A stretch of DNA of 64,000 nucleotides from Hygrocybe punicea (GCA_963556145.1 OY744464.1:2666001-2730000), one strand, 5' to 3'. Positions 46,235 to 58,600 are shown, counted from the stretch's first letter. The notes: a model not told the origin generated them from the sequence alone. Program-made: numbers and translations.

Positions 46235-46487
46235 TGTTTTAATTCTGTCTGAAATAAGATATATAAGAGACAATTAAGATAAATCTAGGAACATATAAGA
46301 AGACACTAAGAATGTATAAGAAAAAACAAGACGAAGTAAGAAAAAGTAAGTGGAAGGACCTTCTTATTTCGTCTTATTTCGTCTTATCAAAATCTCGTCT
46401 TAATTCGTCTTAATCTGTCTTAACTCACCACTAAGACAAATTAAGAACTTAGTAAGACGAACTAAGATGACCCTTGTTTTACTGATG
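46235..46487. repeat. Plavaka right terminus with subterminal repeats
   Basis: Some fifteen short motifs of the TAAGAC(A/G)A or TCGTCTTA type in both orientations, then TIR CCCTTGTTTTACTGATG (46471-46487). Confidence 0.75.
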
Positions 46488-46624
46488 TACTAGAAGTTTC
46501 CTGTGGTAAGTAGAATACTTGCTGCGCTTCAGCATTATTCATCAGACGGGTGTGTTTGAGTTCCGGGGTCACGTGATACGGATTACTAATCCTTTCCGCG
46601 ACTATTCGGCCACTATTCCCAACA

Positions 46625-47300
46625 CGATGTTTCCCGTTGAGTGGTACTGACCACTTCCTCCTCATACCCCCCCATAGACCAGATCTCTACCCCCCGAAGT
46701 TGGACGACCACACCACTCGAGGAGCAGTTGGGGGGGACCCAATGGACTGTAAGTACACCCCCAGAAGTGGTCCGATGTTTCCCATTGAGTGGTACTGACC
46801 ACTTCCTCCTCATACCCCCCCCATACACCAGATCTCTACCCCCCGAAGTCGGATGACCACACCACTCGAGGAGCAGTTGGGGGGGACCCAATGGACTGTA
46901 AGTACATCCCCAGAAGTGGTCCGATGTCTCCCAATCAACCACACTGACCACCTCCTCCTCATACCCCCCCATAGACCAGATCTCTACCCCGCGAAGTTGG
47001 ACGACCACACCACTCGAGGAGCAGTTGGGGGGGACCCAATGGACTGTAAGTACACCCCCAGAAGTGGTCCGATGTCTCCCGTTGAGTTGTACTGACCACC
47101 TCCTCCTTGTGCCCCCCCACACACCAGATCTCTATCCCCTGCATCCGGACGGGCAAACCAAGTGGGGACCAGTTAGGGGGGACCCCCTTTACCTCATTTG
47201 CTTCCACAATGAGGGCTCATTGGATCCAGTCCCTTATGTTCATGCCTCGTGCACTGCTGCCAACTTTGTCACAACCAGAGGTCAGTTCTGACATGTAGTT
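46625..47300 (+). repeat. 149-bp exon-plus-intron tandem array, right part
   Basis: Units at 46681, 46830, 46979 and 47126. The first is the continuation of the unit cut at 31080. The last exon-like block continues without a donor into YLICFHNEGSLDPVPYVHA and ends at a stop near 47289, so it may be the original downstream exon of the gene whose exon was amplified. Confidence 0.65.
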
Positions 47301-47740
47301 TTATTAGTGTCCTTAGTTTTCCTAGCTGCGTAGCATAGAAGGGTGGCTGTCTGAGCCATGGAAGGTGTGATCATGCAGTCTGTGCATGATCCCCTTCCAC
47401 CCTTCTGAAATCAACGGAGGGAGATGGCTGTCTGGGCCGTGGAGGGTGTGGTTGTGCAGTCTGTGCATGGCCCTCCTTCAGTCTCCAATATGAGTTATCA
47501 GAGGGGGCAATCTGTGCCATGGGAGTTGTAATGGTGCAGTCTGTGCACCATTCACTTCCACCCTCTGGATGTGTGCTTTTGAGGATGGTCTCACTGGACC
47601 CTTCGATGACTCGAGACCGGGACTTCGTCGGACCTCCCTTGAGACTTGTCCAGAAGGACACACAGTAAAATTAAATAAGGGTGGTCTCTCCGGACCCTTT
47701 GAGGATGCGACACTATGACTTTGTCAGATGTCCCTTGAGA
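47301..47740. repeat. two-hairpin (GTCTG-loop) repeats, second locus
   Basis: Three units (about 47343, 47424 and 47505). The short hairpins are GGCT-GTCTG-AGCC, GGCT-GTCTG-GGCC and GGCA-ATCTG-TGCC. The long hairpins include GATCATGCA-GTCTG-TGCATGATC and AATGGTGCA-GTCTG-TGCACCATT. Two copies of the GAGACC...TTCGTCGGA repeat follow (47583-47740). Confidence 0.8.
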
Positions 47741-47929
47741 CTTGCTATATTTGTGTAAATAATGTTTTTTATTATTAAATCAGGACATGCATATATACAA
47801 CAAATGAGATGGTGTGTGTACTAGCCAGGTGTTGTCAATAGGTGCATGGGAGGAGCATCTGTGTGATGTTTAAACAGCTCAGAACAAACCATAAAATAGG
47901 TCGACACGTCAAACAATGATTAATAATAT

Positions 47930-50900
47930 TTTCCCACGGTTCACGAAGATTGAAAAACTTTTTTTCTCAACTTCAACCACATCCCAATGACTTTCAAACA
48001 CCTCATCCTACTGCTGCTTCTGTCACTTACAATTTTATCATACCTGAACAGCCCAAAGGTCCCATTTGTCTTTAGATTCAACATATTTAAATTGCTAAAT
48101 GGATTTATATTAGTGGTTATCCACGGATGCTCACATCAATGGAAAACCCAGTAACAATATTTATGGAGTTAGCCAATTGCTTTGGGAGGGCTGCGGTCAG
48201 TAAACCCAACTACCTCTATATCTACTGAATCTACTGAATCACCAGGTCCAGCAGATTGGTTTAGTATTACTTGTTAGGCATATTCAACCAGAATCTGCCC
48301 GCCCAATTTATTGGGTTTATTATCCTCTCTGCCCAGACAGTTGGGTTTATTGTTTGCTCTGCCCAGACAGTTGGGTTTATTGTCCTCTCCGCCCAGACAG
48401 TTGGGTGTATTGTTTGCTCCACCCAGACAGTTGGGTGTATTGTCCTCTCTGCCCAGACAGTTGGGTGTATTGTTTGCTCCGCCCAGACAGTTGGGTGTAT
48501 TGTTTTCTCTGTCTGGTCAATACAAGGCCATAATATGTTCATTGTTTTACCAGTCAATGTATTTTACGTCAACTATACTATTCTTGCAGTACAATAAATG
48601 TTTCTATGCCACCTTATGTGTTGGTATAGGTATCTTATTCTGGCATGTTGGTACTTTGATATTATGGCTGAGCCAAGCAGTGAAGTTATTTAATTCCCAT
48701 AATATGTCTATATCATCTCAAAATATTCATGAAAACAATAATATATCTGGGACATATATAGGTGGTGGCAAAAAACCTATTTTTACCATGTCTGAACTTG
48801 GATTAAAGTCATCTCCACTTGGTCACGGCAAAGAAGGAAGCTATACATTTAAATCATACATATTCAAGCAGAACCTGACCCTTCAGGATTTTTCCAATGG
48901 TTCTCTGGTACTGTTAGACATTTCATTAGCAGTGTTAGTCAGCAAATTAACCATTGCAAATCTCGAATTAATTGCTACATATCATTCCATCTATTTGGCA
49001 GCAAACATGAAGCATGCAGATATTCAAACTGAAATTGTAAATCATAGGTGCAATGATTGTTCTTGTTATGTTTCAGTGTTTGAGTTTATGGATGAGCTAG
49101 AGATAGTGAGTAAAAAGCGTACAGCTAACATTGAAGCTGTAAAATGATCACACAATAAAAACATTAACGAATATCAGCACCAGAATATTTGTGCTGTTCA
49201 AAAATACAAGACAAAAAACATTGAGAAGCATCAGCAACAAAATATTGCAGCTGTTCAGAGATATAACTTGCAACATCCTGAGAAACATCAGCAACAAAAC
49301 ATAGCAGCTGTGCAAAGATATAACATAAAACATCCTAAGACACATCAAAACCAAAATATTGCAGCAGTTCAAAGATATAACTTTGAACATCCTGAAAAAC
49401 ATCAACAACAAAATAATGCAGCTGTTCAAAAATATAAATTGGACTATCCTGAGAAACATCAGCAACAAAATATTATAGCTGTGAACAGATATAAATTGGA
49501 ACATCCAGATAAATACCAGCAACAGAATCTTGCAGCAGTTCAAAAATATTGCTTGGAACATCCAGAGAGACATCAGCAAAAGAACCTAGCAGCTGTTCAA
49601 AGATTTTCATCTGATGATTCAGAGAAACATAAACTTTTTAATCAAAAAGCTGTTCAAACATTTCGTGGTAACAATTTTGATAAATGCAAGCAGCAAAATC
49701 AAATTGCAGCCCAGTCATATAGAGAAAAAGTAGAATTTCCTCCTTTACCTCCATCTCAATCCTTACAACACACTATTATATCAAATTTTTGTAGAGAAAG
49801 CAGCCCTAACAGATTTACAGAAGCAGGTTGTGCAGTTTGTGGACGATTAACAGCTGTTCAGGAGTTAACAAGACTATCTTCACTTGATTTGGATTTGAAT
49901 TTGTTAACACAAGCTTCAGCTACTCAACAAGAACGATTTTCAGTTGATGATCCAGTGCAATGCATTGATAAGCCCATTTTGATTTATAATTTAGCTAACA
50001 TATGCAAATCATGTCACAAGTCATTGAAGAAAGGAAAACAACCTCTTCATGCACTTGCAAATGGTCTGTGGATTGGTGATGTGCCAGCAGCTTTACAAGA
50101 CCTATCATATGCTAAACAGTTGATGATTGCAAGGGTCAGACACAATAGATGCATTGTCAGAGTCTCTTCAGGCATGCATAAGATGAGAGCCAATGTAATT
50201 ACATTTGCAAATCCAGTTCCCAAACTATATGATATTTTGCCACCTCCAGCTGATGAATTAGATGAAGTTCTAGCCTTTATTTACACTGGTCCATGCAAAC
50301 CCACCAAGTCTGACTTTGAAAGAACACCTCTGCTTGTCAGGAGAAACAAAGTAGCAATTGCTTTGAATTGGCTAAAGTTAAACCACTGTGATTACTTTGA
50401 CTTAGAAATATCACAAGAGAATTTAAATCAATATCCTGAAAATGATATACCAGTGGTTGTTGATTATCGTCAGTCATTCACCAACAAAAGTCCAGAATCA
50501 ACTGCAGTCCATGATATAGAAACTGAAGAAGGAACAGAGACTGGCAAATGTCCATTTGTTGTTCATGGCTTGACTGGTGAGGAATATTCAACCAAGAGTG
50601 TCAAAGCATTAAAGGCCATTGCGTTAAAACATTTGAAGAGCAACCGCATGGTGCTTGCTATCGGACATGACAAAGATCCACAGTCAATCTATGGCAACCC
50701 ACAGTTATTTCCACAAATGATGCCTTGGCTGTTTCCATATGGACTTGGGGGTATTGGAAATAATATAAAGCAAGGATCTTTGTCTGATATTGCACATAAA
50801 AGACATTTGTTAATGTATTATGACAAGCGCTTTCAGAGAGACCCACACTTTCCATTAATTGCATTTAATCATGAACAAATCAAGCAGGCAACTACTGGAG

Positions 50901-52794
50901 GCTACTTGTTGGCTGAGAAAGCAAAATTTGATCAGATATCCCAGAGACTGATGGATCTTGATGTTGGTGTTCTTAATTACATCTCCAGGAAGATGGAAGA
51001 GGGTGAACATGTCAAACCTGACACCGATGAAGAAAAGCTTTGTTTCCAGCTGATCAAAGACATTGACCATGTTGGAAGTCATGTACAAGGATCATTGACA
51101 AATAACAAATATATGAGAAATGAAATCTGGGCTCTGATGTCATTCTGTGGGGCCTGATCTTGGTTTATCACCTTTTCACCTGCAGATATCATGCATCCAC
51201 TATGTTTATATTTTGCTGACACCAAAGAGGAGTTTTCCCCAGCCTTGCAAGATTATGATGAGAGATACAAACTGATTGCCCAAAATCCAGTGGCTGGTGC
51301 AAGATTCTTTCATTTTATGGTCAAGTTGTTTATCAAACATGTACTTGGAGTTGGCTCAAATCACTCTGGGTTTTATGGAGATACAAATGCATATTATGGT
51401 GCTGTTGAACAGCAAGGACGATTAACTCTTCATATGCATATGATGTTATGGCTCAAAGCATGCCGGTCACCACAAGAGATCAGAGATAGAATCATGGATC
51501 CTAACTCAGACTTCCAAACAAAATTTGTTGAATATCTTGAAAGTGTTCATGTTGGTGAATGTATGACTGGCACAATGGATGAAGTTAGAGCCAATGTCAA
51601 TGCTCAATCCATAAAAAAAGGTTACAAAGATCCAACCCAAACCTTGCCTGAAATACCACCTCCTCTGTGCAGTGACAAACATGAAGACAGGGATGATCAA
51701 TCTGAATGCATTGAATGCAAGAATGTTGAGTCATGGTGGAACCGATTCAGAAACACTGTGGATGATTTGATACTTCACTCCAATGTTCATAATTGTGGCA
51801 GATACAAGTCTAATGCTGAAAAAGTCAACAGAAAAGACAGACCCACCTGCATGAACAAACATGGAAAATGCAAAGCTAGATTTCCAAGACCATTGTTTGA
51901 ATCCACTCAAGTTGACCCAAAGACCGGTGCACTGAATATGAAAAAGGGTGAAGCATGGATCAACACATTAACCCCACTTGTAACATTTCTATTGCACTGC
52001 AACACTGATATCACAAGTCTTCTATCTGGCACAGCAATCAAGGCCATTGTGGCATACATATCTGACTATATAACCAAACCAGGGCTAAAAACTTATAGCA
52101 TATTTGATACTATCAGAAGTGTATTTGACAGAAATTCTGAGATGCTTGGTGGATCAATGCAGAGAAAAGAAAAAGCTAGAAAATTAATAACACAAATTAT
52201 CAATACATTAACAGCCAAACTGGAAATAGGTGGACCCATGTCAGCTCTATATTTGCTGGGCAATCCTGATCATTACACCAGCCACAAGTTTATTCCTGTG
52301 TATTGGAAAAATTATGTCAGAGAAGTGTTGAATGCTTGGAAAACAGATGGTGATACGGAAATGTCAAGTGAGCCAGACAGAGTAGTCCTCCGAAATCAGC
52401 AAGGCACTTTTGTTGGAACATCAATGGTGCATGATTACATTTACAGACCTGAAAGGTTTCAGGATGTCAATCTATATGAATGGATTCAATATGCCAAAAA
52501 AGTTAAAATCCAAACAAAAATAGTTCACAATGAAATTCACAGTGAAGATGAATTACTTCTAGAGCCGGCATTACAAGATTCAGCTAATACTTGTGGTTTC
52601 AAAGCATCAGCTACTACTCATTGTGAATATGATATTGATTCTGATGATCTCAACATTGATGAGAATAACACATTATTTGATCAAGACATTGATGATTATG
52701 CAGATGACACAGAAAGCATGCATTCTGAAAATCTAGGACACATATTGTTCCTGCAAGATCATCCTCTCTATGAAACACATTGCATTGACTTGTC
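47930..52794 (+). pseudogene. Helitron Rep protein, Hel-1 copy B (helicase part missing)
   Basis: Order: 5' segment homologous to copy A; decapeptide repeats (48.3-48.5 kb); membrane-like stretch (CFYATLCVGIGILFWHVGTL); SAP-like KLTIANLELIATYHSI with H-R-C-x2-C; 19-residue repeats (49160-49640); CGRL and C-x2-C; RVRHNRCIVRVSSGMHK; FVVHGLTGEEY; PQMMPWLFPYGLGG. Then the Helitron Rep domain: SWFITFSPADIMHPL, the HUH motif GRLTLHMHMMLWL and the tyrosine motif AYISDYITK. Stops in frame: TAG 48275 (CAG in copy A), TGA 49145 (CGA in copy A), TGA 51155. The protein ends at HCIDLS, where an X-type end is joined, so the PIF1-like helicase is lost. Rep identity is firm. Confidence 0.88.
48300..48520. 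repeat. 30-bp minisatellite inside Hel-1 copy B
   Basis: About seven units of the GCCCAGACAGTTGGGTNTATTG type, same family and position as in copy A. Confidence 0.85.
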
Positions 52795-53165
52795 TAGTGG
52801 GCCAGTGCTGCGCATGGCATGAATGAGTTCTTTTTTCCCCCTCCTCACTTCTTTGCTAAATTAAGAAAATTGTATAGAGCATGTTACATGTGTTGCATAT
52901 TGCATATTGATCTAATAAGCCCACCTCCCACCTCTGCAACATATAAATTAGCATAACATAAAACTACATAAGGTGTCTTCATCAACCTCCTCTCTACCTG
53001 CCATCTCCCCTGTGTTGCACCATCATGCAACACTCTCAGCCATGAAGCAATTGCTCAGGGAGCAACAGGTAAACTGCCAAACACAACTGTTCCCCAAACA
53101 GTGTGCTGACAATTAACTCACATTTGCTCAACCCTACTTCTCCATGACCTTGAATGCTAGACAAC
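52787..53165. mobile_element. repeat family X, copy X5 (inverted, truncated)
   Basis: Starts TAGTGGGCCAGTGCTGCGCATGGCATGAA, the reverse of the X1/X2 right end, and follows them inward for about 370 bp. It separates Hel-1 copy B from Helitron copy D, which lies on the opposite strand. Confidence 0.65.
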
Positions 53166-53210
53166 AGATTACCACATGAAGAAAGCCGTGCTTGACCTCA
53201 AGGAGGATGC

Positions 53211-55456
53211 TCAAAGACTCTGAGCATAAATAGCTAATACTAGGTTTCTATTTTTACAGTGTCTGATATCATGGTCTGAAAGTTGTGTAAGGTCAGGGTC
53301 TCTGGAACAAGAGTTGCCTGTAATCATTCCATCATGATACCATACTTGTTTCTGTGCAGTAATAATGCGTGAGGTGAAATGATATTGACCATGATATACA
53401 ATGCCTCTAAGTTCTAATGTCTTTGTGCCAGTCTCTGAAACAAATTCTAGTCTATGACTGGTTTTAATATTTTTGGATGGATACTCTAGCACAAGAATGT
53501 GTGGTGCTTCATTATAAAATACAACTTGATTCATTCTGCTGTTGCAATCAGGACATCTTCTATTGGTTTTCTGTGACAAGGTATCAACCCAATTCATGGT
53601 TGACTGTTTAATAGTGTCATCAGCATGTAACACGTAGCCTAGTCTGTCATCAATGGGTTCTTCTGCAAAGTCACATTGAGAACATTCATGTTGAGAAGAG
53701 GCTACAATGTCATTGACTTTAAACAACTCCATAGCCAGATTGGCAACACTGATGCCCACAGTGCCTCTAGGAAAGTCTGTAGGATTCATGTTATGCAGTG
53801 TAGTCCTAAGGTGATCTCTTAGCTGTTCAAATGCCACATTTTTGTGCAATACCTGTGGAAAACCATGAGACAATGTGGTCAAATGATCATTCATGCTTCT
53901 GAATACTGTGGACCACTCTGCATGATTGTCTTTCCACAGATTGAACAGAATCACCAACAATGAGTCATATGCACAGCTGTAGTCATTTCTATCCCAGATC
54001 AGTCCAGCTGGAGAGTTAATGATCTGTTGCTTGCTTGTGGATCCTTTGTTGACATGGTCTTTGGTGATCCGAGGCCTTTTAGCTACTGGTTCATTGTTTG
54101 TGTCAAGTGAATGTTTGTGGGTTGAACCAATAGCAACTGAGCCTTTTGCTGGAACAAATGAACTTGCAACTACAGCTGCATTCTGTTTGCCTTTGCCTTT
54201 TTCAACCAATTGCCATGGGCTGTCAGGGATTCTATGAGCCAATAGTAGTTGATCAGTTGGTGACCATTTAATAGCAGTATCAGTTTTGGCAGGAACATAG
54301 TGAATTCCCTTCCACTGCTGAAAGTTTCGAAGCATAACTGAGTGTGTACTAGCATCAATGTGGTCAGGCAAATTTCCTTCATATCTGATCCTTGTAATCT
54401 CATCAAGCAATTCTAGTTCTCTAAATTCTTGTCTAAGATATCCAGAACAACCTCTAGTGATCACTTTAGTGTCAAAGCCTTGAATGATAACAGTTCCAGC
54501 AGCAGATGCACTTCTAGACAATGAAGAATAATATGACATGTGGTTGAAGCAACTGTTTAAATGCACCACATTGAATGGACATGTTTTTCCTTGAGCAGCA
54601 TGAGCAGTCATTGCAAAGTTAGGAAGCACCCAGACTTGTTGTCTCTCAATGGATTCATTCAGGTCACTGGGAAATACACACTGAATTGTCTTGGTGTTTT
54701 TTACAATGGGCACTACATTCTCAGGAAGTCCTGGAATCTGGATCAGCTTTGGAGGTTTGTCCAGTTCAACAAACAGGGTGTCAAGTACTCTTTTGCCATG
54801 ACTTGCTTTGAGTGACTGCCAGCCAACAACAAATCCCTCTTGTCCTTTTGTAATGCAGAGCTCAGTGGCATCATTGTTGCGAAGCATCACAGGCATGCCA
54901 AGACATAAGGAGAGTTTCCCAGCAAAGTTATCTGTTGCAGCATGTCGCACTTTCCATATCTCTCTTTGTGTATCAAAATCAATGTCACTGGATTGATGTA
55001 CTGCTTTAGATTTGGATTGTGACTTGCTTCTCACACCAGACTCCTTGTCTTTTCCCCACTTGTCAATAGAATAGAAGTTGGTCAAGTTCTGGTTGGTGTC
55101 AGAAGCAAATCTTTCACATCCAAGAAGATTGATCTGATCCTTTTGTGAGTGAATGCCACATATGATAGGTACATTTCTAAACTTCTTAGAGGCTACATTG
55201 GGCTGGTCTGGACATTTGCCTGCAATTCTGGTTCTCAAAAATTGAATGTCCTGTGTGGTACATTTGCCATAGCGCATGTTGACAAGGGCAGTTCTAAACA
55301 GTGCATCCTCAGTTGTTTGTGTCAACTGTTCCACTGTACAATGGTGCACCTCCAACTGGTGGTAACTGTGCAAAGTCTCCAGCAAATATCATGTTGATTC
55401 CACCAAATGGGATGTCATGTATGTTCAAAGCTTTTGCTAGTCTAGCACTGATTTTG
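53211..55456 (-). pseudogene. Helitron copy D, C-terminal part: PIF1-like helicase end and USP-like protease
   Basis: Continues the gene from 62126-64000 across the inserted transposon. First IFAGDFAQLPPVGGAPLY (helicase motif III region), then a small deletion/frameshift near 55340 that drops part of the helicase. Next are TTEDALFRTALVNMRYG, AMTAHAAQGKTCPF and YSSLSRSASAAGTVI (late PIF1-type motifs). The C-terminal domain has WDRNDYSCAYDSLLVIL (Cys box), a C-x2-C...C-x2-C zinc-like insertion and YHGQYHFTSRI...WYHDGM (His box), as in USP-type cysteine proteases. Stop near 53211. Proteolytic activity is inferred. Confidence 0.82.
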
Positions 55457-55686
55457 TAGTCTCGAACCCAGACGTTTTCACGATACCACGGGGGAACCCG
55501 AGCGGAGTGCGAAAAACATTTGCGAGGTTATCGTGTAGAACGTCTGGTGAGTTTGAGTACAGCGGGTGTAGATCATCCCTCACATGAGCTCAACACGTAG
55601 AATAATCAGTAATTAAAGTACTGTAGATAGACGCGTCTCTGCTACCTCCTGGCAATATAAACCCCACACTGTTTTTATTAAAATAC

Positions 55687-58600
55687 ATGTCCTCACAACC
55701 TACCTCGGAATCAGAGTCTAACGTTCTTAAGCTTGCTTGTGATGCTGCTGTATTGTCTCGGAACTATGACGGGATGGCCATTCGTCAGTCTATTGAAGCA
55801 AACTTTAAGACAGCATTCGACGGGAAAGCACCTTTAGGCAATGACACGGGTATACCCGTGGGTGTCCCGAGGCCGACCCAGACCCGGACCCGCTACAACC
55901 CGTACCCGTCTACCCACGGGTCTTTTTTCAGCGGGTAGATGGCGGGTAGCGGCGGGTCGGGTACAGGTATTGACCCGCGCAGGAAACCCGGCGGGTTCCA
56001 GCCCACATCTACCTCACGTTGCTGACATGCACGTCAATTGACGTGGCGCTGTGCAAACGCGAGGAGTGGGGGGGCTGGGAGCCACGCGACGGGTGGTTCT
56101 CGTGGGGAGTGGGGGGGGGCTGGGAACCAGGTGACGGGTGGTCTCGTGGGCGAGAGAATCTCGCCCATCGTATCCATCTCCTCGTTCCCCGCACCATCTC
56201 CCATTCTCCCCTTCCTCTCATCCTCCTTTGTCGTCTCGAACCTTGCGTACGCGTCAGCCCGCGTTTCGATGCCATTGAGCCTTGGCGTTCGCAGTTGCGG
56301 CGTCTGGACGGTGGCGTCATGATTCTGGGCTGTGGGCGCGTGTGGGCATGTAATTGGGGGGAACGGGGTCTGGAGCGCGTTTGGGCACGTTCTGTTGCAC
56401 GGGCACGGGTTTTGCGGCCTGTGTGGGCGTCAAATTGTCGGGTGTTGTGGGACCGCGGTCTGGGACGCGTTTGAACACGATTTCTTGCACGGGCGTGGGG
56501 TTTGGGGCCGGGGTGGGACTTGAGACGCATTTGGACGCGTTTTGCAGCGGGGACGGTGTGTTTTGGGCTGACGCGGGAGTGTGATGCGTCTCCATGTTGG
56601 GACACGGTTTTGCGCGAGGATGGGGCCGTTTGGGACGCCATTGGTGGTGTTTGCGTCGAGGCGGAGGCGGTGGGCACTTGAAAACGGTGTTGGTAAGTGG
56701 TTGCTGCTGGGTTGTTGTGTCCGTTTGTGTTGATGCTGACATGCGGGTATGCCAAGACCCGCGGTCACGGGTACGGGTTTTGCCTGGGTCCAAAAAAGGT
56801 AACCCGTACCTGTACCCAGCAGTACCCGTACCCGCAACCTGCGCGGGTTACCCGTACCCACAACCCACGCAGGTTACCCGTACCCGTGTCATTGCCTAAG
56901 CACCTTATGACTGGCAGATTGACGTTACCGAAGCTCTTATGCTCGGATTGGACTGTGTTGTTATTGCCGGAACAGGCTCAGGCAAAACTATGCCCTTTGG
57001 GATGCCTCTCCTTTTGGACGAAGCGAAGGACAAAATGGTAATTGTTATTTCACCTCTTAATGAGCTGGAGTTTGAACAGGTGAGCCTTTATAAAAATATA
57101 ACCCACTGAAGTATTTGATTCCGGAATACATTGATCAAAGGCTGAAAGATTCAAGAAATTTGGCCTTACTGCAACCGCTGTTAATGGAGACAATTATACC
57201 CAAGCGCTTCACAAGGTAACTCAAGAAAACTCTTTCGAATTTTATTCTCAATATATTTGATCAGGAAATTGAAAACCGAACACACCGTGTCCTCCTCACA
57301 TCTCCCGAAATGTGCCTTGAACACCCGAGGTTCTCAAAACTGATGCGCACACCAGAATTCACGACAAATATATTGGCGATTGTAGTTGACGAAGCGCATT
57401 GCATCTCACAATGGGGCAAGAACTTTCGAAAGAAATACAGTGACCTCGGCAAGCTGCGCTCATTTGTGCCTGATTCTGTGCCTTTCCTCGCAACATCTGC
57501 AACCATGCCGCCTCATGTTCTCAACAATATTCGGCTCAAGTTGTGCCTCTCGGAGTCCCGTACCTTCACTGTAAATCTTGGCAATGATCGATCAAATATC
57601 ACGCCCATTGTTTGCCGCATGCGTGGTGCAGCTGCTGACCTCAATGCTTTGAACTTCGCCATTGACGAGGCCAAAGCTCAGCCTACAAAACCACTCATAA
57701 AGACCATCATTTTCTTCAACACCCACGATCTTGCGTATAGAGGGTGCAAGCACATTCGCAGCCTCATTCCAGAAGGAATACGACATAGAATCGACTTTTT
57801 ACATGCTGGACGGACGAAACGTGCTGGACGAAAGATCATGAAAGATTTTAGGTCCGGAGAGACGGATATCCTCTGCGCAACCGAGGTAGCTGGTATGGTA
57901 TGTGTGTTTCTTTATAACCTTTAATACTATCTAATGTGTATCGTAATTACAGGGCATGGACATTCCAAACATTTCCCGTGTGATCCAGTATATGGTCCCA
58001 ACCTCGCTTTCTGTTTGGACACAACGTTCTGGCCGTGCCAGAAGGTCTGGAGAACCTGTAACTGTAGTTCTTTTAGTTGAGCCCTCAGTGTTCAAGTTGA
58101 AAAAAACAACCAAAAAAGCTGGAGAAACGGAAGGTCAAGATGCTGGCGACGATGAAGATGAAGAGGATGGTGAAGATGAGGCGAACATGAATCAAATTGG
58201 CGGTGTTGACACAAGATACCAAAAGAAGGTCGAGGAGGGGATGCGGAGGTGGATAGAAGCTGTCAAGTGTAGATGAGAAGTGTCAAATACTTACTTCAAA
58301 AACCCTCTGCGTATAACCGGTAAGTTTGCTTTTTTTCAGGCTGTAAACATAACTAATCATTCACAGAACTCACTGTCCCATGTTGCGATGTATGCATTCT
58401 CAAGAAAGCGGTTGATGGTAAAGACCTCACAACTGGCGAAGCTGAGATACTGTGTTTCCACAAGTGCATCAATTCACGGGAGATGCCAATCGCCATCGCA
58501 GACAGTACAGCAGTGCAAGATATGCGAGAGGGTGATGAGAGTGATGACGACGAGCAAGCAGGTCTGAATGCTGGTGAGGATACCGAACAGGCCGCGAAGC

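Larger units (their letters stand above)
36648..46487. mobile_element. complete Plavaka (CACTA-like) DNA transposon, 9.84 kb
   Basis: Inverted termini CATCAGTAAAACA(A)GGG at both ends, target duplicate TA (36646-36647, 46488-46489), inserted in the copia LTR. It contains subterminal TAAGAC-type repeats, purine-rich tracts, the transposase gene (minus) and a second, divergent gene (plus). The exons seem unbroken, so this may be a recent, possibly active copy. Confidence 0.88.
31081..46624 (-). mobile_element. Ty1/copia LTR retrotransposon, split by two later insertions
   Basis: The 3' LTR is 31081-31328. The 5' LTR starts at 35683 and ends at 46624, being interrupted by a MITE and by a Plavaka element. 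TSD CGATG at 31076-31080 and 46625-46629. Without the insertions the element is about 4.85 kb. A purine tract (AAGGGGGAG in element sense, 31329-31337) abuts the 3' LTR. LTRs differ at about three sites in the compared parts. Confidence 0.93.
35683..46624 (-). repeat. copia 5' LTR, interrupted
   Basis: Three LTR pieces, 35683-35745, 36595-36647 and 46488-46624, reassemble to the 3' LTR sequence. The interruptions are the foldback MITE and the Plavaka element. Confidence 0.93.

Noticed and set aside
56000..56900. Several 60-250 codon frames within the hAT MITE
   Set aside because: GC-rich repeats without stops in many frames; none shows a transposase motif.
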